From: FEN-1139 sp038207155
GTDB lineage: Bacteria > Myxococcota_A > Polyangia > Polyangiales > Polyangiaceae
Length of the DNA stretch: 64,000 nucleotides
NCBI GenBank assembly: GCA_038207155.1
Contig: JBBRAB010000002.1
Span: 230,207-294,206, forward strand
Direction: 5' to 3'
A model generated the notes under the pieces. The model saw only the letters and a list, made by a program, of their open reading frames with translations, was not told where the DNA came from and made no database searches. The position numbers and the translations under genes are program-made. This document shows, piece after piece, positions 35,523-43,506 of this stretch (positions within the stretch are counted from its first letter, which is position 1; each line of letters opens with the position of its first letter).

Positions 35523-37055
35523 ATGGTTCGCTATCCTAGCTCAAGCGGCAGCTGCGCCGTGCGACTTTGCCCATGGGCAGGGCTGGCGACGGCCCTGCTT
35601 GCCCTCGGGTTAGGGATGGGGTGCGGCTCCAGCACGACTGCGGAACCCTCGGCCATTGAGCTCACGGTGCCACTCGAGGTCACGAGTTTGGATCCTCGCT
35701 TCAGCACGCGGTCGCTGGATCTGAAGGCCAATCGACTGCTGCACATCGGACTGGTCTCACTCGACCCGAGGACGTTGGAGCCTCATCCGGCGGCCGCTAG
35801 TCGCATCGAGCGCGTCTCCGACCGAGTCATTCGGATCGAATTGCGACCGAGGGCCCGCTTCTCCGATGGTGACCCGCTCGAACCCAGAGACGTTTGCGCG
35901 ACGCTTTCAGCATTAGGCGATCCAAAGCTCGGCAGCCCGTATCAGAGTATCGCCGCAGCCTTCTCGGGTTGCACCCCACAAGGCGCCCATGCCCTAGAGC
36001 TAAACCTGGCTCAGCCGCGAGCGAGCTGGCTAACCGATCTTGAGCTGCCGATCCTCAAAGCCGAGCAAGTCCGAAGTCCGCTCGGGAGTCACTTGGCGGG
36101 CCTCGGCCCCTACTGCCTCGGGCGGGTCGAACGCGGACTAGTCCGCCTCGAACCAACCGACAACGGCTGGCTGCCCCGCCCAAAGCATCCGCTCGAGCTG
36201 CGCACTGTGCGCGATGAAAATGCGCGCGCGATGCGACTCCTGGCGGGGAAAAGCGAGATCGTTCCGGGTGGGTTGTCTCCGGCGCTCCTGCCGGTCTTGG
36301 AGCGCTCCTCGTCGCTCACCGTCAAGTCTCAACCCGGCGCAAACATCACCTATATCCTCGTGCAGGGAGGACGCGCTCCGTTTGACAGACCCGAGACGCG
36401 CTGGGGGCTCTCCTACGCACTGAGGCGGGAGGTACTGATCGAAGAGCTCCTCGCCGGACGTGCCCAGCCCGCACGTTGGCTCCTGCCGCCCACGCATTGG
36501 GCGAGTCCCAAGACGCTGCCACCGCTCGGGTACGAACCAACTCAGGCTCATCAGCGGCTATCCGGACTTGAACCAGTCCAACTCCTGACCAGCTCGGATC
36601 GCAGCCGCGTCCTGGTCGCGCGCGGGATTGCTCAGATGCTGACGGAAGCCGGTTTGCCGACCTCCGTGCTGCCACTTGAGCTCGGGGTGCTGCTGAGTCG
36701 ACTGGACTCAGGCAACTACACGCTCGCGATTCTGCAAATCCCGGAGCTGACCGAGCCCCACGTGCTGTCGTGGTTCTTTCATCCGCGAGGGATCCGCTCC
36801 GGAGGATTGCTCGGACGCAATCGAGCCGAGTATCGCAATCCTCAGGTGGCCGAATGGTTCGACCGCGCAGGCGCCACGAGTGAGTGCGCTGAACGAACCG
36901 CGCTGTACTCGCGCATCGCCAGCCAAATGCTGCGCGACATGCCAGTGGTTCCGCTCTGGCACGAGGATCAGGTGGCTGTCGTGCGTGGACGCGGGCAGTT
37001 GTTCTCACCGAGCAGCGACGGCCGCTTTAGCTCTCTGCTTGGCTCGGCCGACTAG
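35523..37055 (+). CDS. Peptide-binding lipoprotein, SBP family 5
   Basis: 510 residues from ATG 35523; GTG 35559 would give a shorter lipoprotein signal (AGLATALLALGLGMGC). SBP_bac_5 features: LEVTSLDPRFSTRS, VIRIELRPRARFSDGDPLEP, YALRREVLIEELLAG, and the MPVVPLWHEDQVAVVRGR C-terminal segment. No permease or ATPase genes follow, so it must use a transporter encoded elsewhere. Diverges from the PBP4 gene. Confidence 0.88.
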   Translation: MVRYPSSSGSCAVRLCPWAGLATALLALGLGMGCGSSTTAEPSAIELTVPLEVTSLDPRFSTRSLDLKANRLLHIGLVSLDPRTLEPHPAAASRIERVSDRVIRIELRPRARFSDGDPLEPRDVCATLSALGDPKLGSPYQSIAAAFSGCTPQGAHALELNLAQPRASWLTDLELPILKAEQVRSPLGSHLAGLGPYCLGRVERGLVRLEPTDNGWLPRPKHPLELRTVRDENARAMRLLAGKSEIVPGGLSPALLPVLERSSSLTVKSQPGANITYILVQGGRAPFDRPETRWGLSYALRREVLIEELLAGRAQPARWLLPPTHWASPKTLPPLGYEPTQAHQRLSGLEPVQLLTSSDRSRVLVARGIAQMLTEAGLPTSVLPLELGVLLSRLDSGNYTLAILQIPELTEPHVLSWFFHPRGIRSGGLLGRNRAEYRNPQVAEWFDRAGATSECAERTALYSRIASQMLRDMPVVPLWHEDQVAVVRGRGQLFSPSSDGRFSSLLGSAD

Positions 37056-37186
37056 GGAGCGTAAGAGGAGTCGCAGCGCCCCAACGCCGCCGCACCCGGC
37101 CCGGGCGGCGTGACGGATTCTCGAGGTCTCCTGATTGTTGCTAATGTTTCGCACATTCAGTGACCGGCCGGCAGGACTTGGTAATA

Positions 37187-37807
37187 ATGACGATTGCACC
37201 GTTTCCGCCTTGCATTCCGACCGATACCTGGCCAAAAGGGGGCGTGCCTCAACGCGCTCGCGCGGCTCTCCTTCGGCTCTCGGTTGGAGTGACGCTGACG
37301 CTGGGAACATTCACCCAGCTCGCGAATGCGGAGGAGCCCCCTGTGGACGGGCAACCAGAGGAATCTGGAGCAGCCGTCACCGCCGACAAGGCGGAGACAG
37401 GACCGCAACTGCCACCACCTTCCACGAGCTGGAAGCTGGTCGCTGTAGGTCTCGGAAGCACCGCTGTTTGGTACGGCGCGGCCTACGGGATCCGCGAGGG
37501 CTGGCGAGACGCCCCTGGGGCCAATGACCTGCGATACCCCGTGGTTGGACCGATCATGGATCTGACCAAGACCGGCTGCCCTGAGGGGTCGCCTGACTGC
37601 AGTACCTTCGAGTTGGTACTGCGCACCGTACTGGTGAGTCTGGACACGCTCGGTCAGGTGGGCGGTCTCGCGATTGCCTTTGAAGGGCTGAGCCTTCCGA
37701 CTGAAAAGGCCCCTCGCCCTAAGACGGCGAGTCCCGCGTTCTCGGTCGTCCCGGTGCCATGGGTCACCGGTGGCAGCACGGGGCTTTCACTGGTTGGACG
37801 TTTCTAG
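37187..37807 (+). CDS. Secreted or membrane-anchored protein of unknown function
   Basis: 206 residues from ATG 37187, with AGGA upstream. A signal-like segment ends in ANA (ARAALLRLSVGVTLTLG, then FTQLANA/EE), an acidic and Pro-rich linker follows, then two hydrophobic segments (about 83-100, SWKLVAVGLGSTAVWYGAAY, and 144-166). The C-terminus resembles the last strand of an outer-membrane protein (GLSLVGRF), which is suggestive but weak. I do not recognise a family. Confidence 0.7.
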   Translation: MTIAPFPPCIPTDTWPKGGVPQRARAALLRLSVGVTLTLGTFTQLANAEEPPVDGQPEESGAAVTADKAETGPQLPPPSTSWKLVAVGLGSTAVWYGAAYGIREGWRDAPGANDLRYPVVGPIMDLTKTGCPEGSPDCSTFELVLRTVLVSLDTLGQVGGLAIAFEGLSLPTEKAPRPKTASPAFSVVPVPWVTGGSTGLSLVGRF

Positions 37808-37943
37808 TCCGTCACCCGGGAGCTCACGTGATGGGTACCTGGGATAGCCCGAGCCTTATTTTTAGCCGCGCTCGTTCAACTGCAAGAACTGCGTGGGATG
37901 CGCTGACTCTCGAACTCTGTCGCTCATATCTGGAGGTTGTACA

Positions 37944-39566
37944 GTGAATCGTCGAACCAAATACGTACTGGTCACGGGAGGCGTCGTCTCCTCCATCGGT
38001 AAGGGTCTGGCTGCGGCGTCGCTCGGTGCACTTCTGGAGTCCCGCGGACTTCGGGTGACGCACATGAAGCTGGATCCGTATATCAACGTCGATCCCGGCA
38101 CGATGTCGCCCTATCAACATGGCGAAGTCTTTGTCACCGACGACGGTGCCGAGACCGATCTCGACCTCGGACACTACGAGCGCTTCACTTCGGCGCGTCT
38201 CCAACGCAACTCCAACCTGACGACGGGTCGTATCTACGAAGCCGTCATCAACAAAGAGCGACGTGGTGAGTACCTTGGCGCCACCGTTCAGGTGATCCCG
38301 CACATCACCGACGAGATCAAGAGCCGCATCCAGGATGCGACTCAGGACGCCGACATCGCGATCATCGAGATCGGGGGCACCGTCGGTGACATCGAGTCGC
38401 TGCCGTTCCTCGAGGCGATTCGTCAGCTCAAGCTTGACGTGGGTCCGCAGAACGCCGTCAGCGTGCACGTGACCTTGGTGCCCTACATCGCCACTGCGGG
38501 CGAGCTCAAGACCAAGCCCACGCAGCATTCCGTGCGTGAAATGCGCGAAATCGGCATCCAGCCGGACATCCTTTTGTGCCGTTGCGATCGACCGATCAGT
38601 CGCGGTCTCAAGGAGAAGATCGCGCTGTTCACCAATGTGCCGGTCAACGCGGTAATCTCGGCGGTGGACGTCGGCTGCATCTACGAGCTCCCGCTCGAGC
38701 TGCACGCCGAGGGTCTCGATCAAGAGATCTGCGATCGGCTCAACATCTGGTCACGTCAGCCCAATCTGACGCCCTGGAAGGTCGTCGTCGACGGTTTCAA
38801 GCAGCCGCCCGGGGGCGCCGTGCGGATCGGCATCGTCGGCAAATACGTCAATCTCAAGGACAGCTACAAATCGCTGCATGAGGCTTTGGTGCATGGTGGA
38901 CTCGAGGCCGGGGTGAAGGTCGATCTGACCTACATCGACTCGGAAGACATCGAGACTCAGGGCCCCACCAACCTGCTCGCGGGTCTGCACGCCATTCTCG
39001 TTCCGGGCGGATTTGGTGATCGCGGCGTGGAAGGCAAAATTGCCGCGATTCGTCACGCGCGTGAAAGCGGCCTGCCGTATTTCGGGATCTGCCTCGGGAT
39101 GCAGCTGGCCGTAGTCGAGTACGCGCGCAACGTCGCTGGGCTCGCTGGTGCCAACTCGGCCGAGTTCCGCAAGGACGCGGCGCACTCAGTGATCGCGCTC
39201 ATGGCCGATCAGAAGCAAGTCAAAGACAAGGGCGGCACGATGCGCCTCGGCGCGTACCCCTGCCGTCTTCAGCCTGGCACCCTGGCGCATCGCGTCTACG
39301 GTAAGGACGAGATCAGCGAGCGTCACCGTCACCGCTTCGAGTTCAACAACGACTACCGTGAGCCCCTCGAGAAGGCCGGTCTCACGCTGAGCGGCACCAG
39401 CCCCGACGGACGGTTGGTCGAGATGGTGGAACTCCAGAATCATCCCTACTTCATCGGGTGTCAGTTCCACCCCGAGTTCAAGAGTCGGCCGATGGCTGCC
39501 CATCCCCTCTTCTCGAGCTTCGTGCGCGCCGCACTCAAGCAGCGCGACTCCGTGGCTAGCGCCTGA
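37944..39566 (+). CDS. pyrG: CTP synthase
   Basis: 540 residues from GTG 37944, with a strong TGGAGG 8 nt upstream; earlier in-frame codons do not belong. It converts UTP to CTP with glutamine and ATP. N-terminal synthetase domain: KYVLVTGGVVSSIGKGLAAA, DPYINVDPGTMSPYQHGEVF. C-terminal glutaminase: FGICLGMQLAVVEYARN with the nucleophilic Cys, and HPEF (QFHPEFKSRP). Usual length. It is an apparent single gene, with a short spacer to the HEAT gene. Confidence 0.98.
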   Translation: MNRRTKYVLVTGGVVSSIGKGLAAASLGALLESRGLRVTHMKLDPYINVDPGTMSPYQHGEVFVTDDGAETDLDLGHYERFTSARLQRNSNLTTGRIYEAVINKERRGEYLGATVQVIPHITDEIKSRIQDATQDADIAIIEIGGTVGDIESLPFLEAIRQLKLDVGPQNAVSVHVTLVPYIATAGELKTKPTQHSVREMREIGIQPDILLCRCDRPISRGLKEKIALFTNVPVNAVISAVDVGCIYELPLELHAEGLDQEICDRLNIWSRQPNLTPWKVVVDGFKQPPGGAVRIGIVGKYVNLKDSYKSLHEALVHGGLEAGVKVDLTYIDSEDIETQGPTNLLAGLHAILVPGGFGDRGVEGKIAAIRHARESGLPYFGICLGMQLAVVEYARNVAGLAGANSAEFRKDAAHSVIALMADQKQVKDKGGTMRLGAYPCRLQPGTLAHRVYGKDEISERHRHRFEFNNDYREPLEKAGLTLSGTSPDGRLVEMVELQNHPYFIGCQFHPEFKSRPMAAHPLFSSFVRAALKQRDSVASA

Positions 39567-39711
39567 TGGCCCCGCAGCTGCCCCGCCTGACGCGCACCTC
39601 GTCAGCGGGGTAGTCCTGGCCAAGCTCTTTCGCAACCGGACGATTTGCCCGGGATCCCGTCGAAACAGGCCCGCGCGTGGATTGACGAACCAGAGGACCT
39701 TCGGGGAGTCT

Positions 39712-41010
39712 ATGGTATCGGAATCGCCCATGACTGCTGCGCGCTCAGTAACATCGCTCCTGGTCGCCCTGCTCGGATGGCCTCTCCTGACCAGTTGCTC
39801 TCGTCCCACCTGGGTGAAGGCGGCTCGTAGCGGCAGTTTGTCGGAACTGCAGAGCAGCGTCGAGCGAAGTAGCCGTGAGCCAAGCTTCGGTCGACGCGCG
39901 ACTCGCGAGTTGGCGACCGAGATACTCAGCCGTGAGCTCTCGAGCGCCGACTCGGTCCAACCAGTGACTTGGGTCGACGAGCTTGCCCCCTGCGCCCGCG
40001 CTCTCCAGTCTCAGCTCCGCCAACGGGCGAACAAGCACGACACGATTGGGGGACAATGCGCGGAGCTCCTGATCGCGGGGTCCACCCTGGCCCCCCACGA
40101 AGCGACTCGCTATCTCGCCGACGGTTCGTCGACTTGGCGCGCCGTGGCGGCCAGGGGAGCCGTTTCTGCAGAGCTGCTCGCGGCACGTCAATCCGCGCTC
40201 GTGGACCCAGCAGCACGGGTACGCAGGGCCGCGCTGCTCGCCGCGAGTCGTGCGCCAAATCAGGATGAATTAGCGAGACTTATCGAGCTTTTGCGCGGGG
40301 ATCCCGAGCATGACAACCGAAAGCTCGCAGCCGTCGCTCTCGGCGCCCAGGGCACGCGTGAGGCGCTGCTGGCGCTCAGGGATCAGTTCCCCGTGGCGGC
40401 CGCTCCCCTTCGTCTCGCCGTCCTCGACGGACTCGGTCTGCTCGCTCGCCGTCTACCCGAGGCCCGTAACGCACTGACCGATCTAGCCCAGCGGGATAGC
40501 GGCCCGCTGGGCCTGCGCGCTTCGCAGCTCCTGCTGGAGCAAGAGCCGAAGAGCCCCGTGGCTAGGTCGCGTCTGCTTCAAGCCCTGCGCAGCGCTGACG
40601 ACCTGCAGCAGCGGCAAGCACTTGAACTGGCACAGCTCGACCAACCCGCCGAGCTGAAAGAGGTCAGCGAGCTAGCCAGCGAGCCCAATGAGAGCACGGC
40701 GATCGCCGCGATGACTCGTCTACTGGAGCTCCCCGAAGGGCGCAGCCAAACTGGTGAACGCCTGCGCGTCCTCTCCCAGCGACCGAATCCGACCGGATTT
40801 CTGGCACGTCGCGCCATGGCTGGCGCGCGGCTAAGCAGCGAGCCCCTCGCGCGCGATCTGCAGCAGTCCGGTTGGGCTGTCGAGCGTCGTGAGGCGGCGC
40901 GGATGCTGTGGTCGGTCGGCGACTACGTGAGCGTGGCTCGCGCGCTCACCGACGATGCGCCCGAGGTGCGTACGGCCGTCGCTTGCACCGTGCTCGCGAC
41001 GCCCGAGTGA
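39712..41010 (+). CDS. HEAT-repeat lipoprotein
   Basis: 432 residues from ATG 39712, preceded by GGGGAG. Signal peptide (TSLLVALLGWPLLTSC) gives a lipobox. The rest is alpha-helical repeats of HEAT type (ALVDPAARVRRAALLAASRA, DPEHDNRKLAAVALGAQG, DDAPEVRTAVACTVLA). Probably a periplasmic scaffold. Its TGA stop lies inside the first copy of an 18-bp repeat, and the next two copies add in-frame TGA codons. ATG 39730 is an alternative start. Confidence 0.82.
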   Translation: MVSESPMTAARSVTSLLVALLGWPLLTSCSRPTWVKAARSGSLSELQSSVERSSREPSFGRRATRELATEILSRELSSADSVQPVTWVDELAPCARALQSQLRQRANKHDTIGGQCAELLIAGSTLAPHEATRYLADGSSTWRAVAARGAVSAELLAARQSALVDPAARVRRAALLAASRAPNQDELARLIELLRGDPEHDNRKLAAVALGAQGTREALLALRDQFPVAAAPLRLAVLDGLGLLARRLPEARNALTDLAQRDSGPLGLRASQLLLEQEPKSPVARSRLLQALRSADDLQQRQALELAQLDQPAELKEVSELASEPNESTAIAAMTRLLELPEGRSQTGERLRVLSQRPNPTGFLARRAMAGARLSSEPLARDLQQSGWAVERREAARMLWSVGDYVSVARALTDDAPEVRTAVACTVLATPE

Positions 41011-41054
41011 CGCGCCAAGCCCGAGTGACGCGCCAAGCCCGAGTGACACGCCAA
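41001..41054. repeat. 18-bp tandem repeat carrying the stop codon of the HEAT gene
   Basis: Unit GCCCGAGTGACGCGCCAA, three copies (the third with one change, CGC to CAC), then a degenerate fourth start. Read in the HEAT-gene frame, each copy gives Glu-TGA-Arg/His-Ala-Lys, so there are three consecutive in-frame TGA codons. Confidence 0.9.
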
Positions 41055-41071
41055 GCTTGAGCTCACTGGCT

Positions 41072-42511
41072 CTAGACGCTAAGGTGCTTCCAGTCACCGC
41101 GCCAGAACTTGACGCACATCACACTGCTAAGCAGTACGACGTACACCACGGCTGCGGACCAGATCCCGACCAGGCCGAAACCCAGCGTGATTCCGAGCAG
41201 CCAGGACAGTGGCACCAGACAGGTGAAATGCAGGATCAGCTCGACGACCATCACGAAGCGACTGTTGCCTGCACCAAACAGCGCCTGAGTGAGGATCATT
41301 CCGACGGCAATCAACGGGGTGCAAATCCCCATGAGTCGCATCGGCATGAGGGCGGCGGCTCGCACGAGCTCACTGTGGGTCACAAGCCCTAGAATGGCGT
41401 TGGGAAAGACCACTCCCTCAAGGAACCCGACCACCCCGAAGATCACCAGCCCCAGCTGTACCGAGACCCAGCCGAAGCGTTCCGCGCGCTCTGGCTTGCC
41501 CTCCCCCAAGGACTGACTCACCAAGGTGGCCGTCGCGGTTCCGAACGCAAGGCAAGCCGTGAAGGTGAGCTTAAGCACCCCAACGATCACGGTCGTGGCA
41601 GCTCCGTTGATCGGCTCGGCGTGCCCGCCGGGACAGTCGCTGGCGGCGACCAAGCGCGCTCCGGCGCGGTTGTCCAAGTAGCTGACGATCATCGCAAACA
41701 TCAGAAATCCGGTCATCACCGCGATCGTCGCGACCGCGCTCGGCACGCTCAGGCGGAGGATGTCGACCAGCGTGCGACGCGAGAGCTGCGCGAGCTTGAA
41801 CGGCGCGAATCGTTTGCGGATCTGAGCCTTGGCGGCCCAGAGCACCATGATGCCCAGTCCAACCCAGGTCGAAATGAAACCCGCCATCCCCGCGCCGACG
41901 ATGCCCATGCGCGGAGCCCCCCAGCGACCGAAGATCAGGATCATGCAGAGCGCCACGTTGATGGCGTTCATGATGATCGCGCTCACCATGTGGACGTAGG
42001 CTTTACCAATCCCGTCAAAAAAGGACTTAAACGAGAAGGTCATGACCATCGAAGCCACGCCGAGCAAACGCCAACGCAGGTAACCCTGCGCCGCTTCCTG
42101 CACCGCCGGCACCTTGATGATCGCGCTTAGGGTGTACGGGAGCGTCAGGTACCCGATCAAGGTAAACAGCGCACCTGCCACCAGCGCAAAAACCCACGAA
42201 TTTACTAGCACACCGCCCGCTTCACGTTCGCGCCCTTCGGCTGAACGACGCGCAGAAATGGCTTGAGTGCCAACACTGATCGCGCTGAGCGAGCCACCGA
42301 AGAGCCAGAGCAGGATCAGAGAGGGAAGGAGCGCGGCCTGCGCGTTAGATGACTCCGGGCAAGGCAGCCAGGAAAAAAACAGAATGTCGATCTCGTTGAC
42401 AATGCTCTGACTGAGCATCGCCAGAACCGTCGGGGCTGCGAGCCGCAGGACCGCGAGCGCGGGATGGCCGGACGTGACTAGATTCTGCGAGGGTGCGGAC
42501 GCGGCTACCAT
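41072..42511 (-). CDS. MATE family efflux transporter
   Basis: 479 residues, about twelve membrane helices in two halves. Na+ or H+ coupled export of drugs or metabolites. Typical features: AAPTVLAMLSQSIVNEID in helix 1, MVAASAPSQ start, a repeated LGEGKPERAERFGW loop, TQALFGAGNSRF and VELILHFTCLVPLSWLLG. Substrate unknown. Convergent with the HEAT gene. Confidence 0.9.
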   Translation of the reverse strand: MVAASAPSQNLVTSGHPALAVLRLAAPTVLAMLSQSIVNEIDILFFSWLPCPESSNAQAALLPSLILLWLFGGSLSAISVGTQAISARRSAEGREREAGGVLVNSWVFALVAGALFTLIGYLTLPYTLSAIIKVPAVQEAAQGYLRWRLLGVASMVMTFSFKSFFDGIGKAYVHMVSAIIMNAINVALCMILIFGRWGAPRMGIVGAGMAGFISTWVGLGIMVLWAAKAQIRKRFAPFKLAQLSRRTLVDILRLSVPSAVATIAVMTGFLMFAMIVSYLDNRAGARLVAASDCPGGHAEPINGAATTVIVGVLKLTFTACLAFGTATATLVSQSLGEGKPERAERFGWVSVQLGLVIFGVVGFLEGVVFPNAILGLVTHSELVRAAALMPMRLMGICTPLIAVGMILTQALFGAGNSRFVMVVELILHFTCLVPLSWLLGITLGFGLVGIWSAAVVYVVLLSSVMCVKFWRGDWKHLSV

Positions 42512-42705
42512 GAAGCGGTTCTCTCCCGGTCATCGAACCCGGCCCCGAAGTGGGCCCTGGTACGGGCCTCGGTTTAGATGCGAGAACCGGAGCCCGCAAG
42601 GACTCGTTGCCGCCGCGGCCCAGCATGCAGCCGCCGCGACCGGGGCGCGGCGCATTCTGGTCGACCAGCTCCCCTACCCGCGCAGCCAGCCCGTGCGCGA
42701 AACGA

Positions 42706-43311
42706 CTAGCGGCCGCCGCGCCAGGGCGAACCAGGGGCGGACTGATACGGGAAGGCGGGACCGTGACTCGCGGCCCTCGGCCAATCACCGCCGAGGGACG
42801 GAGCGGAGCCAGGTGACGAGCTCGGGCTCCCGGGACCAAAGGTCGGGGTCGACCAACTCGAACGGGACGAACCCGCGGCGACTCCGCGGTCGGTCACGGC
42901 GCCGTAGCCAACACCGCCGTAGCTCGCGCCGCGATACGCGCCGTAAGCTGGCACCATGGGGTAGTAGACCACCGGGGGTGGCCCGTAGGGCGCATAGCCT
43001 CCGCGATAGTGCGCTTGGCCATAGCCCCCCAGCATGCCGCGCGAGTGAACTGAAAAATCGTCGACCGCTCCAAGCGAAATCGTGTGGCGAAGCCGCGGAG
43101 CAGCCACCGGGGCACTCGATTCCTCCAGCGAGGAAAGTGCTCGCGTCGAGGGCTCGTAGCCTTCGGCTTGTTCCGTTGACGCGCTCGTCGCGAAGGGCGC
43201 GGACTCCGGTGCCGCGACCCAGGTCGCGTTCGTCTTTCCGCAACCCACCGTCACGCTCGCTGCGAGCGCGATGACGGCCGCCTGCAAACCCTTCGAGCGA
43301 ACCGAGCTCAT
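42706..43311 (-). CDS. Lipoprotein with Tyr/Gly/Pro-rich C-terminal region, unknown function
   Basis: 201 residues. Signal peptide ALAASVTVGC gives a lipobox. Residues about 90-140 are low complexity, with repeats such as GGYGQAHYRGGYAPYGPP and YGAYRGASYGG; the tail is Ser/Pro/Gly-rich. It resembles surface or adhesive lipoproteins but has no domain I can name. Start at ATG 43311. Confidence 0.65.
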   Translation of the reverse strand: MSSVRSKGLQAAVIALAASVTVGCGKTNATWVAAPESAPFATSASTEQAEGYEPSTRALSSLEESSAPVAAPRLRHTISLGAVDDFSVHSRGMLGGYGQAHYRGGYAPYGPPPVVYYPMVPAYGAYRGASYGGVGYGAVTDRGVAAGSSRSSWSTPTFGPGSPSSSPGSAPSLGGDWPRAASHGPAFPYQSAPGSPWRGGR

Positions 43312-43506
43312 CTCCCAAGACTAACGCCATGAACGAGCGCTGTCACGAAGCGCCATGAGCGCTGCGCGATCCAGCTCAGAACGCCTGGCATTCCCGAGGT
43401 GACGAAGAATTCACGTGATTTAGCGCGAGCTCCGCTCCCTCAGGGGTGCCACATCGGCTCACGACGGGCCCAAGCGGAGCACAGCGCTCCCCCTGGGCCT
43501 GGTCGT

